Origin: Comamonas koreensis
GTDB taxonomy: Bacteria > Pseudomonadota > Gammaproteobacteria > Burkholderiales > Burkholderiaceae_C
DNA length: 64,000 bases
Assembly: GCF_021026195.1 (NCBI RefSeq)
Contig: NZ_JAJNCT010000034.1
Location: forward strand, 186,001-250,000
Direction of reading: 5' to 3'
The notes below the pieces were generated by a model, which was not told where the DNA came from, made no database searches, and saw nothing but the letters and a program-made list of their open reading frames with translations. Below are positions 46,292-55,380 of this stretch, piece after piece. Numbering within the stretch: position 1 is the stretch's first letter; each line of letters starts with the position of its first letter. A program made the position numbers and the translations under genes.

Positions 46292-46576
46292 ATGACGATC
46301 ATCCAAATTGGAACGCTTGCACTCATTGCCGCTTGCACCTTGGTCCTGCTGCTAAATTGGGCATCTCTTATCGAGGCCCAGATCAGTAAGAAAGGATTCA
46401 GCTTCGCGCCTCCGTGGATATGCGGGCTGTCCGCCAGCATCGCGATGTATTTCTATCCAGGAGGATCCCTGAAAGCTTACGCGTGGGCTCCCCTGCTTCT
46501 CGATCCCAGTATCAGCCTGGTTCTCGTGGCACTGGCTTGGCAGGGCATGGTCAAGAGGACCCAGAAGAAGCGCTAA
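46292..46576 (+). CDS. Small membrane protein, unknown function
   Basis: 94 aa with three likely membrane segments (about residues 5-23, 41-57 and 66-86) and a basic tail KRTQKKR. No family recognised. Its end overlaps the convergent tetR end by 26 bp. Codon use looks less GC-biased than that of its neighbours. Confidence 0.5.
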   Translation: MTIIQIGTLALIAACTLVLLLNWASLIEAQISKKGFSFAPPWICGLSASIAMYFYPGGSLKAYAWAPLLLDPSISLVLVALAWQGMVKRTQKKR

Positions 46577-47189
46577 CCGTCCTCACATCGGGCGCCGCCC
46601 ACTCCGCAGGCGGCGCCAACTGCTCCCGCAAAGTAGCCAAGATCTCCTCAGACAACGCCGGGTTGCCCGCCGCCGTAGCGCGGGCCAGCACCAGGGCCCC
46701 CACCATGCTGCTGAGCGTCACGATGGTCTGGGCGCGCTTGGCAGGCCCATCGCCCGGCACGACTTCCATAAAGCGCTGGATATTGCGCTCCACCCCTTGC
46801 GCAAATGCTTCGGACATCTCCGGCCCGGCGCGGGCCGCATCGGTGGCCAAGGCGGCGGCGGGGCAGCCTTCGCCGGGGTGGTCACGGTGGTTGGCCGACA
46901 GGTAGCCATGCACCAAGGCGCGCAGCCGGGCGGGCGGCGCATCATCGGCAGCAGCGGCATCCAGACCTTCGAGCGGCGTGATGGTCCAGTCAAAGGCGCG
47001 CAGGCAGGCCTCTCTGGCGAGGGCATCCTTGGATGCAAAGTGGCGGTAGAGCCCGCCATGCGTCAGGCCCGCATCACGCGTGATCTCGGCCACGCCCACG
47101 CCCTCCAGGCCCTTTTCGCGGTAGAGGCGCGCAGCGGCATCCACGATGCCTTCGCGGTTTTCGGCGGCTTGTGCTTTGCTGACTTTCAT
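46551..47189 (-). CDS. TetR-family transcriptional regulator
   Basis: 212 aa. The HTH is at about residues 10-55 (EGIVDAAARLYREKGLEGVGVAEITRDAGLTHGGLYRHFASKDALA). The C-terminal helical domain has GCPAAALATDAAR with a conserved Cys near residue 107. It is divergent from a ketosynthase gene across a 106-bp region with two operator-like palindromes, so it probably represses both genes. Confidence 0.9.
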   Translation of the reverse strand: MKVSKAQAAENREGIVDAAARLYREKGLEGVGVAEITRDAGLTHGGLYRHFASKDALAREACLRAFDWTITPLEGLDAAAADDAPPARLRALVHGYLSANHRDHPGEGCPAAALATDAARAGPEMSEAFAQGVERNIQRFMEVVPGDGPAKRAQTIVTLSSMVGALVLARATAAGNPALSEEILATLREQLAPPAEWAAPDVRTVSASSGSS

Positions 47190-47195
47190 GCGTTA

Positions 47196-47240
47196 GATGA
47201 TACCCATCATCAAAACTCATTTATGATGACGCCCATCATC
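47196..47240. promoter_or_regulatory. Two tandem TetR operator candidates
   Basis: Site 1 is GATGAT-ACCC-ATCATC (47196-47211), a perfect inverted repeat. Site 2 is GATGAC-GCCC-ATCATC (47225-47240), with one mismatch. They are 29 bp apart centre to centre, close to three helical turns, between the divergent tetR and ketosynthase genes. Confidence 0.75.
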
Positions 47241-47295
47241 AATAAGGCTGGGCGCTCGTTGTACCGCGATGGCGCCCAACCGCGAAAGCTGCCAT

Positions 47296-48567
47296 ATGGA
47301 TCGTCGTGTCGTTATCACCGGGCTGGGCCTGGTGTCACCGCTGGGTTGCAATGTGGAGCTGGCCTGGCAGCGTTTGCTGGCGGGCCAGTCGGGCGTGCGT
47401 GCGCTGGCCGCCGAGGTCGGTGAAGGCACCGGCGTCACCGTCGCTGGCCGCGTACCCAGTTTGCAAGAAGACCCGCAAGCCGGCTGGAGCGCCGAGGCCA
47501 TCATCGCCGCCAAAGAGCTGCGCCGCATGGACCGCTTCATCGCCTTTGCGCTGGGCGCCGCTGACCAGGCGCTGGCGCATGCGCAGTGGGGCCAAGCCAG
47601 CGCCGAACAGTTGGAGCGCGCCGCCACCGTCATCGGCTCCGGCGTGGGCGGCTTCAGCACCATTACCGACGCCGTACGCACCACTGACGGCAAAGGGCCG
47701 CAGCGCCTCTCGCCCTTTACCGTGCCGGCCTTTCTGGCCAACCTGGCCGCCGGGCAGGTCTCCATCCGCCACCAGCTCAAGGGCCCGCTGGGCGCGCCAG
47801 TCACCGCCTGCGCCGCCAGCATCCAGGCGATTGGCGATGCGGCACGCTTGATCCGCAACAACGAGGCCGACATGGCGCTGTGCGGCGGCAGCGAAGCCAC
47901 GATTGACCGTGTGGCGCTGGGCAGCTTTGCCGCCGCCAAGGCTGTCGCCACCGGCGGCGAGGACTATCCAGGCCAGGTGTCCCGGCCTTTTGACATGGCG
48001 CGCGAAGGCTTTGTGATGGCCGAAGGCGCAGGCCTTCTGGTGCTGGAGGCTTTGGACCATGCGCTGGCGCGCGGTGCTACGCCGCTGGCCGAAGTTGTGG
48101 GCTATGGCACCTCGGCCGATGCCTACCATGTCACCTCCGGCCCCGAGGACGGATCGGGCGCCGCCCGCTCCATGCGCGCCGCCTTGCGCCAGGCGCAACT
48201 CCAACCAAGCGATATCCAGCACCTCAATGCCCATGCCACCTCCACCCCGGTTGGCGATCGCGGCGAGCTCGCTGCCATCCGCCAGGTGTTTGGCGCCAGC
48301 ACGGGCCCCTCCATCACCGCCACCAAATCGGCCCTGGGGCATATGCTGGGCGCCGCCGGCGGGGCTGCTGCCATCTTTACCGTCTTGGCCTTGCGCGACC
48401 AGATGGCGCCGCCTGTGCTTAATCTGGACAACCCGGACCCTTTAGCCGACGGTCTGGATCTGATTCGCGGCAGTGCGCGGGCGCATGCGATCGAGCATGC
48501 GATGCTCAACGGGTTTGGGTTTGGGGGGGTGAATGCTTCGTTGGTGTTGAAGCGGTATGGGGTTTGA
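47296..48567 (+). CDS. Beta-ketoacyl-ACP synthase II-type enzyme (FabF-like)
   Basis: 423 aa from ATG 47296. It begins RRVVITGLGLVSPLGCNV. The catalytic Cys is in VTACAASIQAIGD, and the two His in NAHATSTPVGD and KSALGHMLGAAGG. It condenses acyl chains with malonyl-ACP. No acyl carrier protein or other fab gene is nearby, so this is an extra, TetR-controlled copy, perhaps for fatty-acid stress or a special lipid. Confidence 0.9.
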   Translation: MDRRVVITGLGLVSPLGCNVELAWQRLLAGQSGVRALAAEVGEGTGVTVAGRVPSLQEDPQAGWSAEAIIAAKELRRMDRFIAFALGAADQALAHAQWGQASAEQLERAATVIGSGVGGFSTITDAVRTTDGKGPQRLSPFTVPAFLANLAAGQVSIRHQLKGPLGAPVTACAASIQAIGDAARLIRNNEADMALCGGSEATIDRVALGSFAAAKAVATGGEDYPGQVSRPFDMAREGFVMAEGAGLLVLEALDHALARGATPLAEVVGYGTSADAYHVTSGPEDGSGAARSMRAALRQAQLQPSDIQHLNAHATSTPVGDRGELAAIRQVFGASTGPSITATKSALGHMLGAAGGAAAIFTVLALRDQMAPPVLNLDNPDPLADGLDLIRGSARAHAIEHAMLNGFGFGGVNASLVLKRYGV

Positions 48568-48690
48568 GGTGATGTGAGACAGGTGCCACCTGATACCTGA
48601 GAGATTCAGTCTCAAGAACCATTGCAAGCATCTGCGCAAATTTGCTCACTCTAGAGCGCGCTGCCAGGCATATTGGATGCCCCCCAGCCC

Positions 48691-49155
48691 TCAGGGTGGC
48701 GTCAGTCCTGGACGCACCGCATCCCGAAGAAAGCGCTCGGGATCTTGTATATATGCTGCAGCGCGGGAACACCTGAATGCCGATTCAATGGCCGAAGGAC
48801 TGGCTTCCGCCAACCTCCAAAGTTCAACGGAGAAAAGTTTTGCCTCCAGTAACTTGCAGAGATCGCAAATCCGATTGACGAACTCGGAGTCTCGGGACCT
48901 CGCATCAATACGAGCACTGATCCCCTCTTCCAACGCCTCATCAAGAACCACGTCGACTCTATTTCCTGCTGTGCTTCCGTAAACAAACCAGTCGTCCATC
49001 ATTTCATCCGGCTCACCGAGGCGATCCAATAACCAAACCTGTGCAACAGACGCTTCGTGACTTGAAAATGTTGACGCATCAAAGCATTCTTGCGCCCTGA
49101 CCGGCAAGTGGCCATCGCGAGGTATGAATAGGAGGTCGAATTGCCAAACTGCCAT
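48691..49155 (-). CDS. Hypothetical protein
   Basis: 154 aa from ATG 49155 with AAAGGA upstream; an ATG at 49221 would overlap the preceding gene. No family recognised. It is acidic in the middle (VVLDEALEEG) with a conserved-looking DDWFVYGSTAGNRVDV. It follows the other unknown gene by 37 bp on the same strand, so the two probably work together. The size and context resemble immunity-protein genes, but nothing shows this. Confidence 0.5.
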   Translation of the reverse strand: MAVWQFDLLFIPRDGHLPVRAQECFDASTFSSHEASVAQVWLLDRLGEPDEMMDDWFVYGSTAGNRVDVVLDEALEEGISARIDARSRDSEFVNRICDLCKLLEAKLFSVELWRLAEASPSAIESAFRCSRAAAYIQDPERFLRDAVRPGLTPP

Positions 49156-49192
49156 CGGTAGCGCGATCCTTTCTGCCAATACGGTGCAGCAC

Positions 49193-49525
49193 TTATGAAA
49201 ACCGTTCAATGAGCCGGTCACATGCCAAGCGCACGAGTCTCAGATGCTCCTCGTGCAGCGCCAATGCCTCGCTGTCGCACTTCTCAAGCCAAGCTTGGGA
49301 GCAATGCTTACGAACTTCTGGCGAAGGATGGTGATCCGTTTCGCTCGCTATCGCAACGAAAAGCATAAAGTCAGGATCGTTTTCAAGGCGTGAATCACTG
49401 AACCTCAGCGCAGCCAACAGACGAATCCCCTCTATGAATGGGGTCCTGCGATGGGCAAGGTCGCGGGCAGTGTTAACCACTGCGTTCTTGGTCTCCAATC
49501 GGAGCGTCTCATCAACGCCATGCAT
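49193..49525 (-). CDS. Hypothetical protein, possibly DUF2489-like
   Basis: 110 aa, AGGAG upstream. All-helical by eye. The stretch RRTPFIEGIRLLAALRFSD and NDPDFMLFVAIASETDHHP resemble a family of small uncharacterised proteins I associate with DUF2489; this is recalled, not searched. It is upstream of and close to another unknown gene. Confidence 0.5.
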   Translation of the reverse strand: MHGVDETLRLETKNAVVNTARDLAHRRTPFIEGIRLLAALRFSDSRLENDPDFMLFVAIASETDHHPSPEVRKHCSQAWLEKCDSEALALHEEHLRLVRLACDRLIERFS

Positions 49526-49794
49526 ACCAACTCCTCTCGAACCATAGTCTCAACAGCCGGTGCCAATCCGAATTTGCCCATTGTGCTGTACTGCCTTTGC
49601 CATGTTCGACATCTGTTGAAGCCATCGAGCTACCAAGCTGCTAGTGATGCCCATTTAATGGACTGGACAGCTTACACACCAGCATGGGATGCACGGCCAG
49701 CCTGAGCGATTTCGTTACTGCGCATGACGCGCAACCCTGCACACCGCGTTGCGCAAATGCCTCGCCCAACAAATGGGCCTTCGCATGGAAACCC

Positions 49795-49873
49795 AGGTGG
49801 CCTATACTCGGCCACCTCATCCTTCTTGGTGCTGCTGCCAGAAGGTGCGTAGACCCTCCGTCACACGGAGGGT
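49795..49873 (+). promoter_or_regulatory. Three consecutive stem-loops in the rtcB leader
   Basis: Stem 1: AGGTGGCC / GGCCACCT (49795-49817, perfect 8 bp). Stem 2: CCTTCT(T)GG / CCAGAAGG (49821-49845, one bulge). Stem 3: ACCCTCCG / CGGAGGGT (49853-49873, perfect 8 bp), followed by GTTTGTTT, so it resembles a weak terminator. The rtcB ATG is 28 bp further on. Upstream, 49526-49794 shows no gene. It may be an attenuator or a small structured RNA. Confidence 0.6.
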
Positions 49874-49901
49874 GTTTGTTTGCGTACCTGTTTTCAGCAT
49901 C

Positions 49902-51293
49902 ATGTCGAACTTTCCCCGACTCCAAAAAGCCCTGTCTCGCCAGGGCATCCATGTCTCGTTCCGAGACGGTATCTACAACATCCACAACGCGCATGCAGCG
50001 GCATCGATCCTGCTGCCCGCCACTTTGCCCCTGGAGCAAAAGGCAGTGACCCAGCTGCTTGAGTTTGCCTCCGTGGCCGATCCGCAGGGCCAAGGCGCTG
50101 TCTGCAAGGCCTGTGCAACGCCCGACTTCCACCCGGGCAGCATTGCGCCGGTTGGCGCCGTGGTCGCCACATCGCGGGACTTTGTCATACCCGCCGCGAT
50201 AGGCAACGACATCAACTGTGGCATCCGGATCATGCGCACGGGACTCAACCTGGCCCAGGCCGAGGCACACAAGACCAGCATCATTGCCAAGCTCAAGAGA
50301 GCCATCCTGGAGAATGGCCGCGATGTGCCGGTGCGCAGTGCCGGCTTCAAGGCGCTGTTTGACGATGGCCCAGCCAGCTTTCTGGAGCAGTTGCCGGAGC
50401 TGGGCCTATGGCGCGCCGCCGATCGCGATCAACTTCAGCGCGAGCTGGCAGCCTGCGTGGGGCTCGGCAGCTTCCAGGGCGATGCACGCTATGGGCCTGA
50501 GGCCTTGATGCAAAGCCGCGAAATCGTGCGTCCGCCCTCTGCAGCGGAGCTGGGCGGAGGCAACCATTTTCTGGAGTTCAACGTTGTCGACGAGGTCTTC
50601 GAGCGGCATGCGGCTTACGAAGCCGGCCTTAAAAAAGGCGATATTACCGTGATGATCCACACCGGCTCGCGCGATGTCGGCTTCTATGTGGGCCGCCGTT
50701 GGATGGACCTGGCAAAACAAGAGTGGCCCCAAGGCCTCAAACACCCCAGCCATGGGCTCTATGGCTTGAGCGGCCATCTGGCTGCCGAGTACATGAAGGC
50801 CATGGGCGTGGCCGCCCGCTACGCCTGGTTCAACCGCATGGCCCTGGGCGAAATCGTGCGCCAGCAATTGGCCGACATTGCAGCGCCAGATGCATCGTCG
50901 GTGATTGTGGATGTGCCACACAACGTGGTTCTGCAAGAAGGCGAATTCAATGTGCACCGCAAAGGCTCCACGCCCGCGCATGATGGCCAGTGGGCCTTGA
51001 TTCCCGGATCGATGGGCGACCACTCCTACCTGGTCAAGGGCCTGGGCCACGAAGACTGGCTGCGCTCCTGCAGCCACGGCGCTGGTCGCCAGGTGCGCCG
51101 CCAGGATATCCGCCGAATGAAGCAGCCCCTGGTCGACACGGTCTGGCAATGCATCACCTTGCGTGAGGAGCGGCTCATCGAGGAAGCATCCAGCGCCTAC
51201 AAACCTGTGGGGCCCGTTTTGCAGGCCCAGGAGCAGGCAGGTTTGATCCGCGCCAGCGTTCGCTTGAAGCCTTGGCTAACGTTCAAGGCTTGA
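49902..51293 (+). CDS. RtcB-family RNA ligase
   Basis: 463 aa from ATG 49902. Metal and nucleotide residues are intact: Asp and Cys in GNDINCGIRIM, His in GGGNHFLEF, His in HTGSRDVG, His in VPHNVV, and the guanylated His in SCSHGAGRQVRR. RtcB joins 2',3'-cyclic phosphate and 5'-OH RNA ends, repairing cleaved tRNA or rRNA. No rtcA or rtcR gene is next to it; it stands alone with a structured leader. Confidence 0.9.
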   Translation: MSNFPRLQKALSRQGIHVSFRDGIYNIHNAHAAASILLPATLPLEQKAVTQLLEFASVADPQGQGAVCKACATPDFHPGSIAPVGAVVATSRDFVIPAAIGNDINCGIRIMRTGLNLAQAEAHKTSIIAKLKRAILENGRDVPVRSAGFKALFDDGPASFLEQLPELGLWRAADRDQLQRELAACVGLGSFQGDARYGPEALMQSREIVRPPSAAELGGGNHFLEFNVVDEVFERHAAYEAGLKKGDITVMIHTGSRDVGFYVGRRWMDLAKQEWPQGLKHPSHGLYGLSGHLAAEYMKAMGVAARYAWFNRMALGEIVRQQLADIAAPDASSVIVDVPHNVVLQEGEFNVHRKGSTPAHDGQWALIPGSMGDHSYLVKGLGHEDWLRSCSHGAGRQVRRQDIRRMKQPLVDTVWQCITLREERLIEEASSAYKPVGPVLQAQEQAGLIRASVRLKPWLTFKA

Positions 51294-51302
51294 TGGCTAC
51301 AG

Positions 51303-51333
51303 AAAGCCGTTGGTCTTGATGGCCAGCGGCTTT
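51303..51333 (+). terminator. Possible terminator after rtcB
   Basis: AAAGCCG(T)TGG pairs with CCA(G)CGGCTTT across a 9-base loop, 9 bp after the rtcB stop. The T tract is only three bases, so it is weak. The rest of the gap to 51526 holds nothing recognisable. Confidence 0.45.
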
Positions 51334-51526
51334 CACTGGCGGCAAGCCAATGCGCTAACCTGCACGTTCAATTGCATGTATCAACCCAGATTTTTTTGTC
51401 TACACATGAACACCATTGACGCTGGAATGCACAAATCGCCTGCATATACGGGCAGTTGGCGGTGATGCGGCTTGGAGTTGATTGGAACCTCTTACTTCTC
51501 AAGCAGCCCGCAGCCGAGCCCTCTAC

Positions 51527-51973
51527 TCAAATTTCATAGGCATAGCTACACCGAAGCTCAGCTCCTTTCAGCGCGGCTTGAAAGGGCTCCGGAGCCTCTT
51601 GGATTGTGGCCACAAAGCTGGCCTTGAGTTTGCCGCCCCCCATGCTGCCCTTGTACTTGATGCTCTTGGGTTGGGCCTGAAGCTGCAGCCGGTTGGCCCC
51701 CGACAGGGCCACATCCAACTTGAAGATGCCACGGCGAAAATCCGTGCGCTCAGTGGCCTCTGCCTGCGGCGACGCCAAGCCCAGGGTTTGCGCACCGTAG
51801 GAAAGTTGCAGATCGACATCCACGATGGAGGCGGGAATAGCGCCCACCAGGCTTATCGCCTGCCCGGCATGGCTGCTAGTGCAATTTAGTTGCGCAGTAT
51901 TGGCACCGGCGATGGCCTGGCCGGTGAGAGCGAATGGCAACACCAGGGCGCAGAGCGGCAAGAATTTTTTCAT
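51527..51973 (-). CDS. Secreted hypothetical protein
   Basis: 148 aa from ATG 51973 with AAGGA upstream. Signal peptide MKKFLPLCALVLPFALTGQAIAG with a cleavage site near residue 23. The mature part looks all-beta and has two Cys (NCTSS near the start, RCSYAYE at the end) that could pair. No family recognised. The 274 bp between it and the next, divergent gene hold only promoters. Confidence 0.65.
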   Translation of the reverse strand: MKKFLPLCALVLPFALTGQAIAGANTAQLNCTSSHAGQAISLVGAIPASIVDVDLQLSYGAQTLGLASPQAEATERTDFRRGIFKLDVALSGANRLQLQAQPKSIKYKGSMGGGKLKASFVATIQEAPEPFQAALKGAELRCSYAYEI

Positions 51974-52247
51974 CGGTTTTCCTTCAGCAGCAGGACAGGG
52001 GTTGCGCAGCATGGGCTGCATCAGATCGGCGGCATCGATAGGACCATCTGGGCCCGGTTCATGGCGGTGTCCCCCACCTGGTCATAGATTGTCGTCGGCC
52101 TATGTTCATGGATGCAACTGGCGTCCAGCCAGCCGATAACGGCACCATGCGCGCTGTTGGATTCGTTTGCTGGTAGCCTCCCATGCCAGGCAGAATCTCT
52201 GCCAGCCCCACCACGGCCATCGTGCCATTTCAAAAAGTGAACCCTCT

Positions 52248-52757
52248 ATGACCAGCCCGCTGTACACCGCCTCCATTCCCGTCATGCAGCAGATGTTGCG
52301 AGCCCTGTCAGAGGTGCTCAAGAAGGCCGAAGACCATGCGGCGCAACGCAACATCGATCCCAATGCGCTGCTGCAGGCACGGCTGTTCCCCGAAATGTTT
52401 CCGCTGGTTCGCCAGGTGCAGATCGCCTCGGACTTCTCCAAGGGCATCGCCTCCCGCCTGGCCGGCGCCGAAGTGCCATCCTGGCCCGACACGGAGACCA
52501 GCTTCGCTGACCTGCAAGCCTTGATCGCCAAGGCGCTGGCCCATCTCGAATCCTTCCCAGCCGCGCAGTTTGATCTGAGCGAAAGCCGCGACATCGTATT
52601 GCGCCCCGGCACGCCCAAGGAAAAGAAGCTGACCGCCAGTGCCTATCTGCTGCACTATGGTCTGCCGCAGTTCTTCTTCCATGTGACCACCGCCTATGCC
52701 ATCTTGCGCCACAACGGTGTGGAGGTTGGCAAGCGCGACTATATGGGCACCTATTAA
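52248..52757 (+). CDS. DUF1993 family protein
   Basis: 169 aa. The pattern TSPLYTASIPVMQQMLRALSEVLKKAE, ARLFPEMFPLVRQVQIASDFSKG and the C-terminal LPQFFFHVTTAYAILRHNGVEVGKRDYMG is typical of DUF1993, a DinB-like helical bundle of unknown function. Single gene between a divergent secreted protein and the metal ATPase. Confidence 0.85.
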   Translation: MTSPLYTASIPVMQQMLRALSEVLKKAEDHAAQRNIDPNALLQARLFPEMFPLVRQVQIASDFSKGIASRLAGAEVPSWPDTETSFADLQALIAKALAHLESFPAAQFDLSESRDIVLRPGTPKEKKLTASAYLLHYGLPQFFFHVTTAYAILRHNGVEVGKRDYMGTY

Positions 52758-52891
52758 GGCCGGCGGCAGCACTCTAGCGCTGCCACTCGATAGCGGAGTG
52801 CGACAGGTAGATCGCTTGGCAATCCAGTGAGGGCTATCTTGGAGGCCACTGGAAAAAAGCAGCGCCCAAGAACCTGTTCAAAGAGCCAGGC

Positions 52892-55285
52892 TTATGCCTT
52901 GCCCCCACCCCGCAGCAACCGCAGCCCATTGAACACCACCAGCAAACTCGCCCCCATATCGGCAAACACCGCCATCCACATGGAGGCATTGCCAAACACC
53001 GCCAGCGCGAAGAACACCACTTTGATGCCCAGCGCGAAGATGATGTTTTGCCACAGGATGGCGTAGGTGCGTTTGGAGAGTTGCACGGTTTCCGGCACGC
53101 GGCGCAGGTCGTCGTTCATGATGAGGATGTCGGCGGCTTCCTTGGCGATGTCGGTGCCGGCGCCGCCCATCGAGAAGCCGATCGACGCGGCAGCCAGGCT
53201 GGGGGAATCGTTGACGCCATCGCCCACCATGCCGGCCGGTTGCTGGGCCACCAGGCCGTTGATGACCTGGAGCTTGTCCTCGGGCAGCAGGTTGGCCTTG
53301 ACCTCGTCGATGCCCACTTGCGCAGCAATGGCGCGGGCGGTGGCTTCGTTGTCGCCGGTCAGCATCACCGTGCGGATGCCCAGGGCCTTCAGCTCGGCAA
53401 TGGCCTGCTTGCTCGATTCCTTGGTGGTGTCCGCCACCGCAAACAACCCCAGCACGCCTTGCGCGCTGGCCAGCACCGAGACGGTCTGCCCCTGCTCTTC
53501 CATCGCCAGCATCAGTGCCTCCACCTCGGCAGAGCACTGGCCGCGCTCGTGGATCCAGCGGTGGTTGCCCAGCACATAGCTCTGGCCGGCGATATCGCCT
53601 TTGACGCCACGGCCCAGCTCGGCCGCAAAGTTATCTACCTCCAGCGCCTCGCCATCGATACCGGCGGCGACCGCCTTGGAGACAGGGTGGTCCGAGCGCG
53701 CGGCCAGGCTCTTGGCGATGCGCTCGATCTGCCGGGCATCGGTGCTGGTCGACAGCATGCGGGTCTGCACCAGCTGGGGGGTGCCGGCGGTGATGGTGCC
53801 GGTCTTGTCCAGCGCCACCACGCGCAGCTTGCGCGCCTCTTCCAGATAGGCGCCGCCCTTGACCAGAATGCCTCGGCGGGCCGCTGCCGACAGGCCGCTG
53901 ACAACGGTCACCGGCGTGGAGATCACCAGCGCGCAAGGGCAGGCGATGACCAGCAGCACCAGCGCCTTGTAGATAGCAGTCAGCCAAGGCCAGTCCAGCA
54001 TCAACGGGGGCAGCACGGCGACTGCGACGGCCAGCACAAAGACAGCGGGGGTGTAGATGCGCGCAAAGCTGTCCACAAAACGCTGCGTGGGCGCGCGCTG
54101 GCCCTGGGCCTGCTCCACCGCGTGGATGATGCGGGCCAAAACCGTGTCGGTCGAGCGCTTGCTGACCTCGAACTCCAGCGAGCCGCTTTGGTTGATGGTG
54201 CCGGCAAAAACCGGGTCGCCCGGTGCCTTGTCCACCGGAATGCTCTCGCCGGTGACGGAGGACTGGTCCACCGCGCTTTGGCCGCTGGTCACCACGCCAT
54301 CCAGCGCAAAGCGCTCACCGGGCTTGACCCGCGCCAGGGTGCCGACCGCCACTGTCTTGGCATCCTGGATCTGCCAGCTGCCGTCGGCCTGCCTGGCCTC
54401 GATCTGCGGCGGCGACAGCGCCAGCAGCTGGGCAATCGCATTGCGCGCGCGGTCCACCGAGCGCGCCTCAATCAACTCGGCCAGCGAGTACAGCGCCATC
54501 ACCATGGCCGCCTCAGGCCACTGGCCGATCACAAAGGCGCCAATCACCGCCACGCTCATCAGTGCATTGATGCCCAGCTGGCCGCGCAGCAACGCCGACA
54601 GGCCTTTCTGGAATACGCCCAGGCCTGACAACGCAATCGCCAGCGCGGCGACGGCCATGCCGACCATGCGCCAGACCGAGGTTTCGGGTGTCAGCAGGTG
54701 CAGCAGCTCTGCGGTGGCTGCCACCACCAAGGCCGCAATCAGGCGGTAGAGCTCCACACGCTGCGCCTTTTGCACATCGGCAGCGGCCGGGGGCGCCGAC
54801 AGCGTCTCGGTGGCAAAGCCTGCGGACTGGATCTTCTCCGTCACTGCGGCCCATTGCTGCGGGTCGGCCTCCACCCGCAAGGTGCGGGCCGGCAGGTCAA
54901 ACTGCAGCAGCTTAACGCCCGCCGCGCCTTCGAGGATCTGGCGGATCTGCCCCTCTTCCACGGGGCAGTCCATCGCGGGAATGCGCAGCAGCAAGGCACC
55001 GTCATCGGCCTTCAAGGCCGAGCTGGCCTGGGCGGCAGGGCCCAGATCGGGGGTGCAGCAATCGGTATGTGCATGCGCCGCAGCCGTTGCTGCAGGGGAA
55101 TGCGAATGCGCATGGTCGTGATCGTGATCGTTGTCGTGATCATGGCTGTGGCCATGCTCGTTGGCGGCCACTGCGGCGGCCTGGTGGTCTTTGCCAGCGC
55201 AGCAGGATGCCGCAGCTTGGCCATGGGCATGGCGTTGCGTGGTGTCGGAATGGGCAGTCATGGGCTTGGAATTCGTTGGGGTCAT
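52892..55285 (-). CDS. Heavy-metal P1B-type ATPase (Cd/Zn/Pb exporter)
   Basis: 797 aa. A His/Asp-rich N-terminus (residues 19-75, many HD and CC pairs) precedes one HMA domain with MDCPVEE (Cys about 107), the Cys-Pro-x-Glu-Glu form found in Zn/Cd/Pb pumps. TGES about 345, CPC about 449-451 in membrane helix 6, phosphorylated Asp in DKTGT about 493, SDHPVSK and GDGVNDSPS follow. GGGAG lies before ATG 55285. It pumps divalent soft metals out of the cytoplasm. It is divergent from its MerR regulator. Confidence 0.95.
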   Translation of the reverse strand: MTPTNSKPMTAHSDTTQRHAHGQAAASCCAGKDHQAAAVAANEHGHSHDHDNDHDHDHAHSHSPAATAAAHAHTDCCTPDLGPAAQASSALKADDGALLLRIPAMDCPVEEGQIRQILEGAAGVKLLQFDLPARTLRVEADPQQWAAVTEKIQSAGFATETLSAPPAAADVQKAQRVELYRLIAALVVAATAELLHLLTPETSVWRMVGMAVAALAIALSGLGVFQKGLSALLRGQLGINALMSVAVIGAFVIGQWPEAAMVMALYSLAELIEARSVDRARNAIAQLLALSPPQIEARQADGSWQIQDAKTVAVGTLARVKPGERFALDGVVTSGQSAVDQSSVTGESIPVDKAPGDPVFAGTINQSGSLEFEVSKRSTDTVLARIIHAVEQAQGQRAPTQRFVDSFARIYTPAVFVLAVAVAVLPPLMLDWPWLTAIYKALVLLVIACPCALVISTPVTVVSGLSAAARRGILVKGGAYLEEARKLRVVALDKTGTITAGTPQLVQTRMLSTSTDARQIERIAKSLAARSDHPVSKAVAAGIDGEALEVDNFAAELGRGVKGDIAGQSYVLGNHRWIHERGQCSAEVEALMLAMEEQGQTVSVLASAQGVLGLFAVADTTKESSKQAIAELKALGIRTVMLTGDNEATARAIAAQVGIDEVKANLLPEDKLQVINGLVAQQPAGMVGDGVNDSPSLAAASIGFSMGGAGTDIAKEAADILIMNDDLRRVPETVQLSKRTYAILWQNIIFALGIKVVFFALAVFGNASMWMAVFADMGASLLVVFNGLRLLRGGGKA

Positions 55286-55308
55286 AGAGCGTGCTCCCTG
55301 TTGCTTCG

Positions 55309-55339
55309 ATTAAAAACCCTGTAGTAACTACAATGTCAA
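55309..55339 (-). promoter_or_regulatory. MerR-type promoter/operator of the metal ATPase
   Basis: On the minus strand TTGACA (55334-55339) and TTTAAT (55309-55314) are 19 bp apart, the overlong spacer typical of MerR-family promoters. The perfect dyad TGTAGT-T-ACTACA (55320-55332) lies between them. The regulator would untwist this DNA when metal binds. Confidence 0.9.
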
Positions 55340-55380
55340 GCCTAAATCGCTAGACTCCGTATGGACATGAGGGCAATGAC

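Noticed and set aside
49853..49873. Reading stem 3 before rtcB as a plain terminator of an upstream gene
   Set aside because: No plus-strand gene ends upstream of it, and the T tract is interrupted by G. It is better listed as leader structure.
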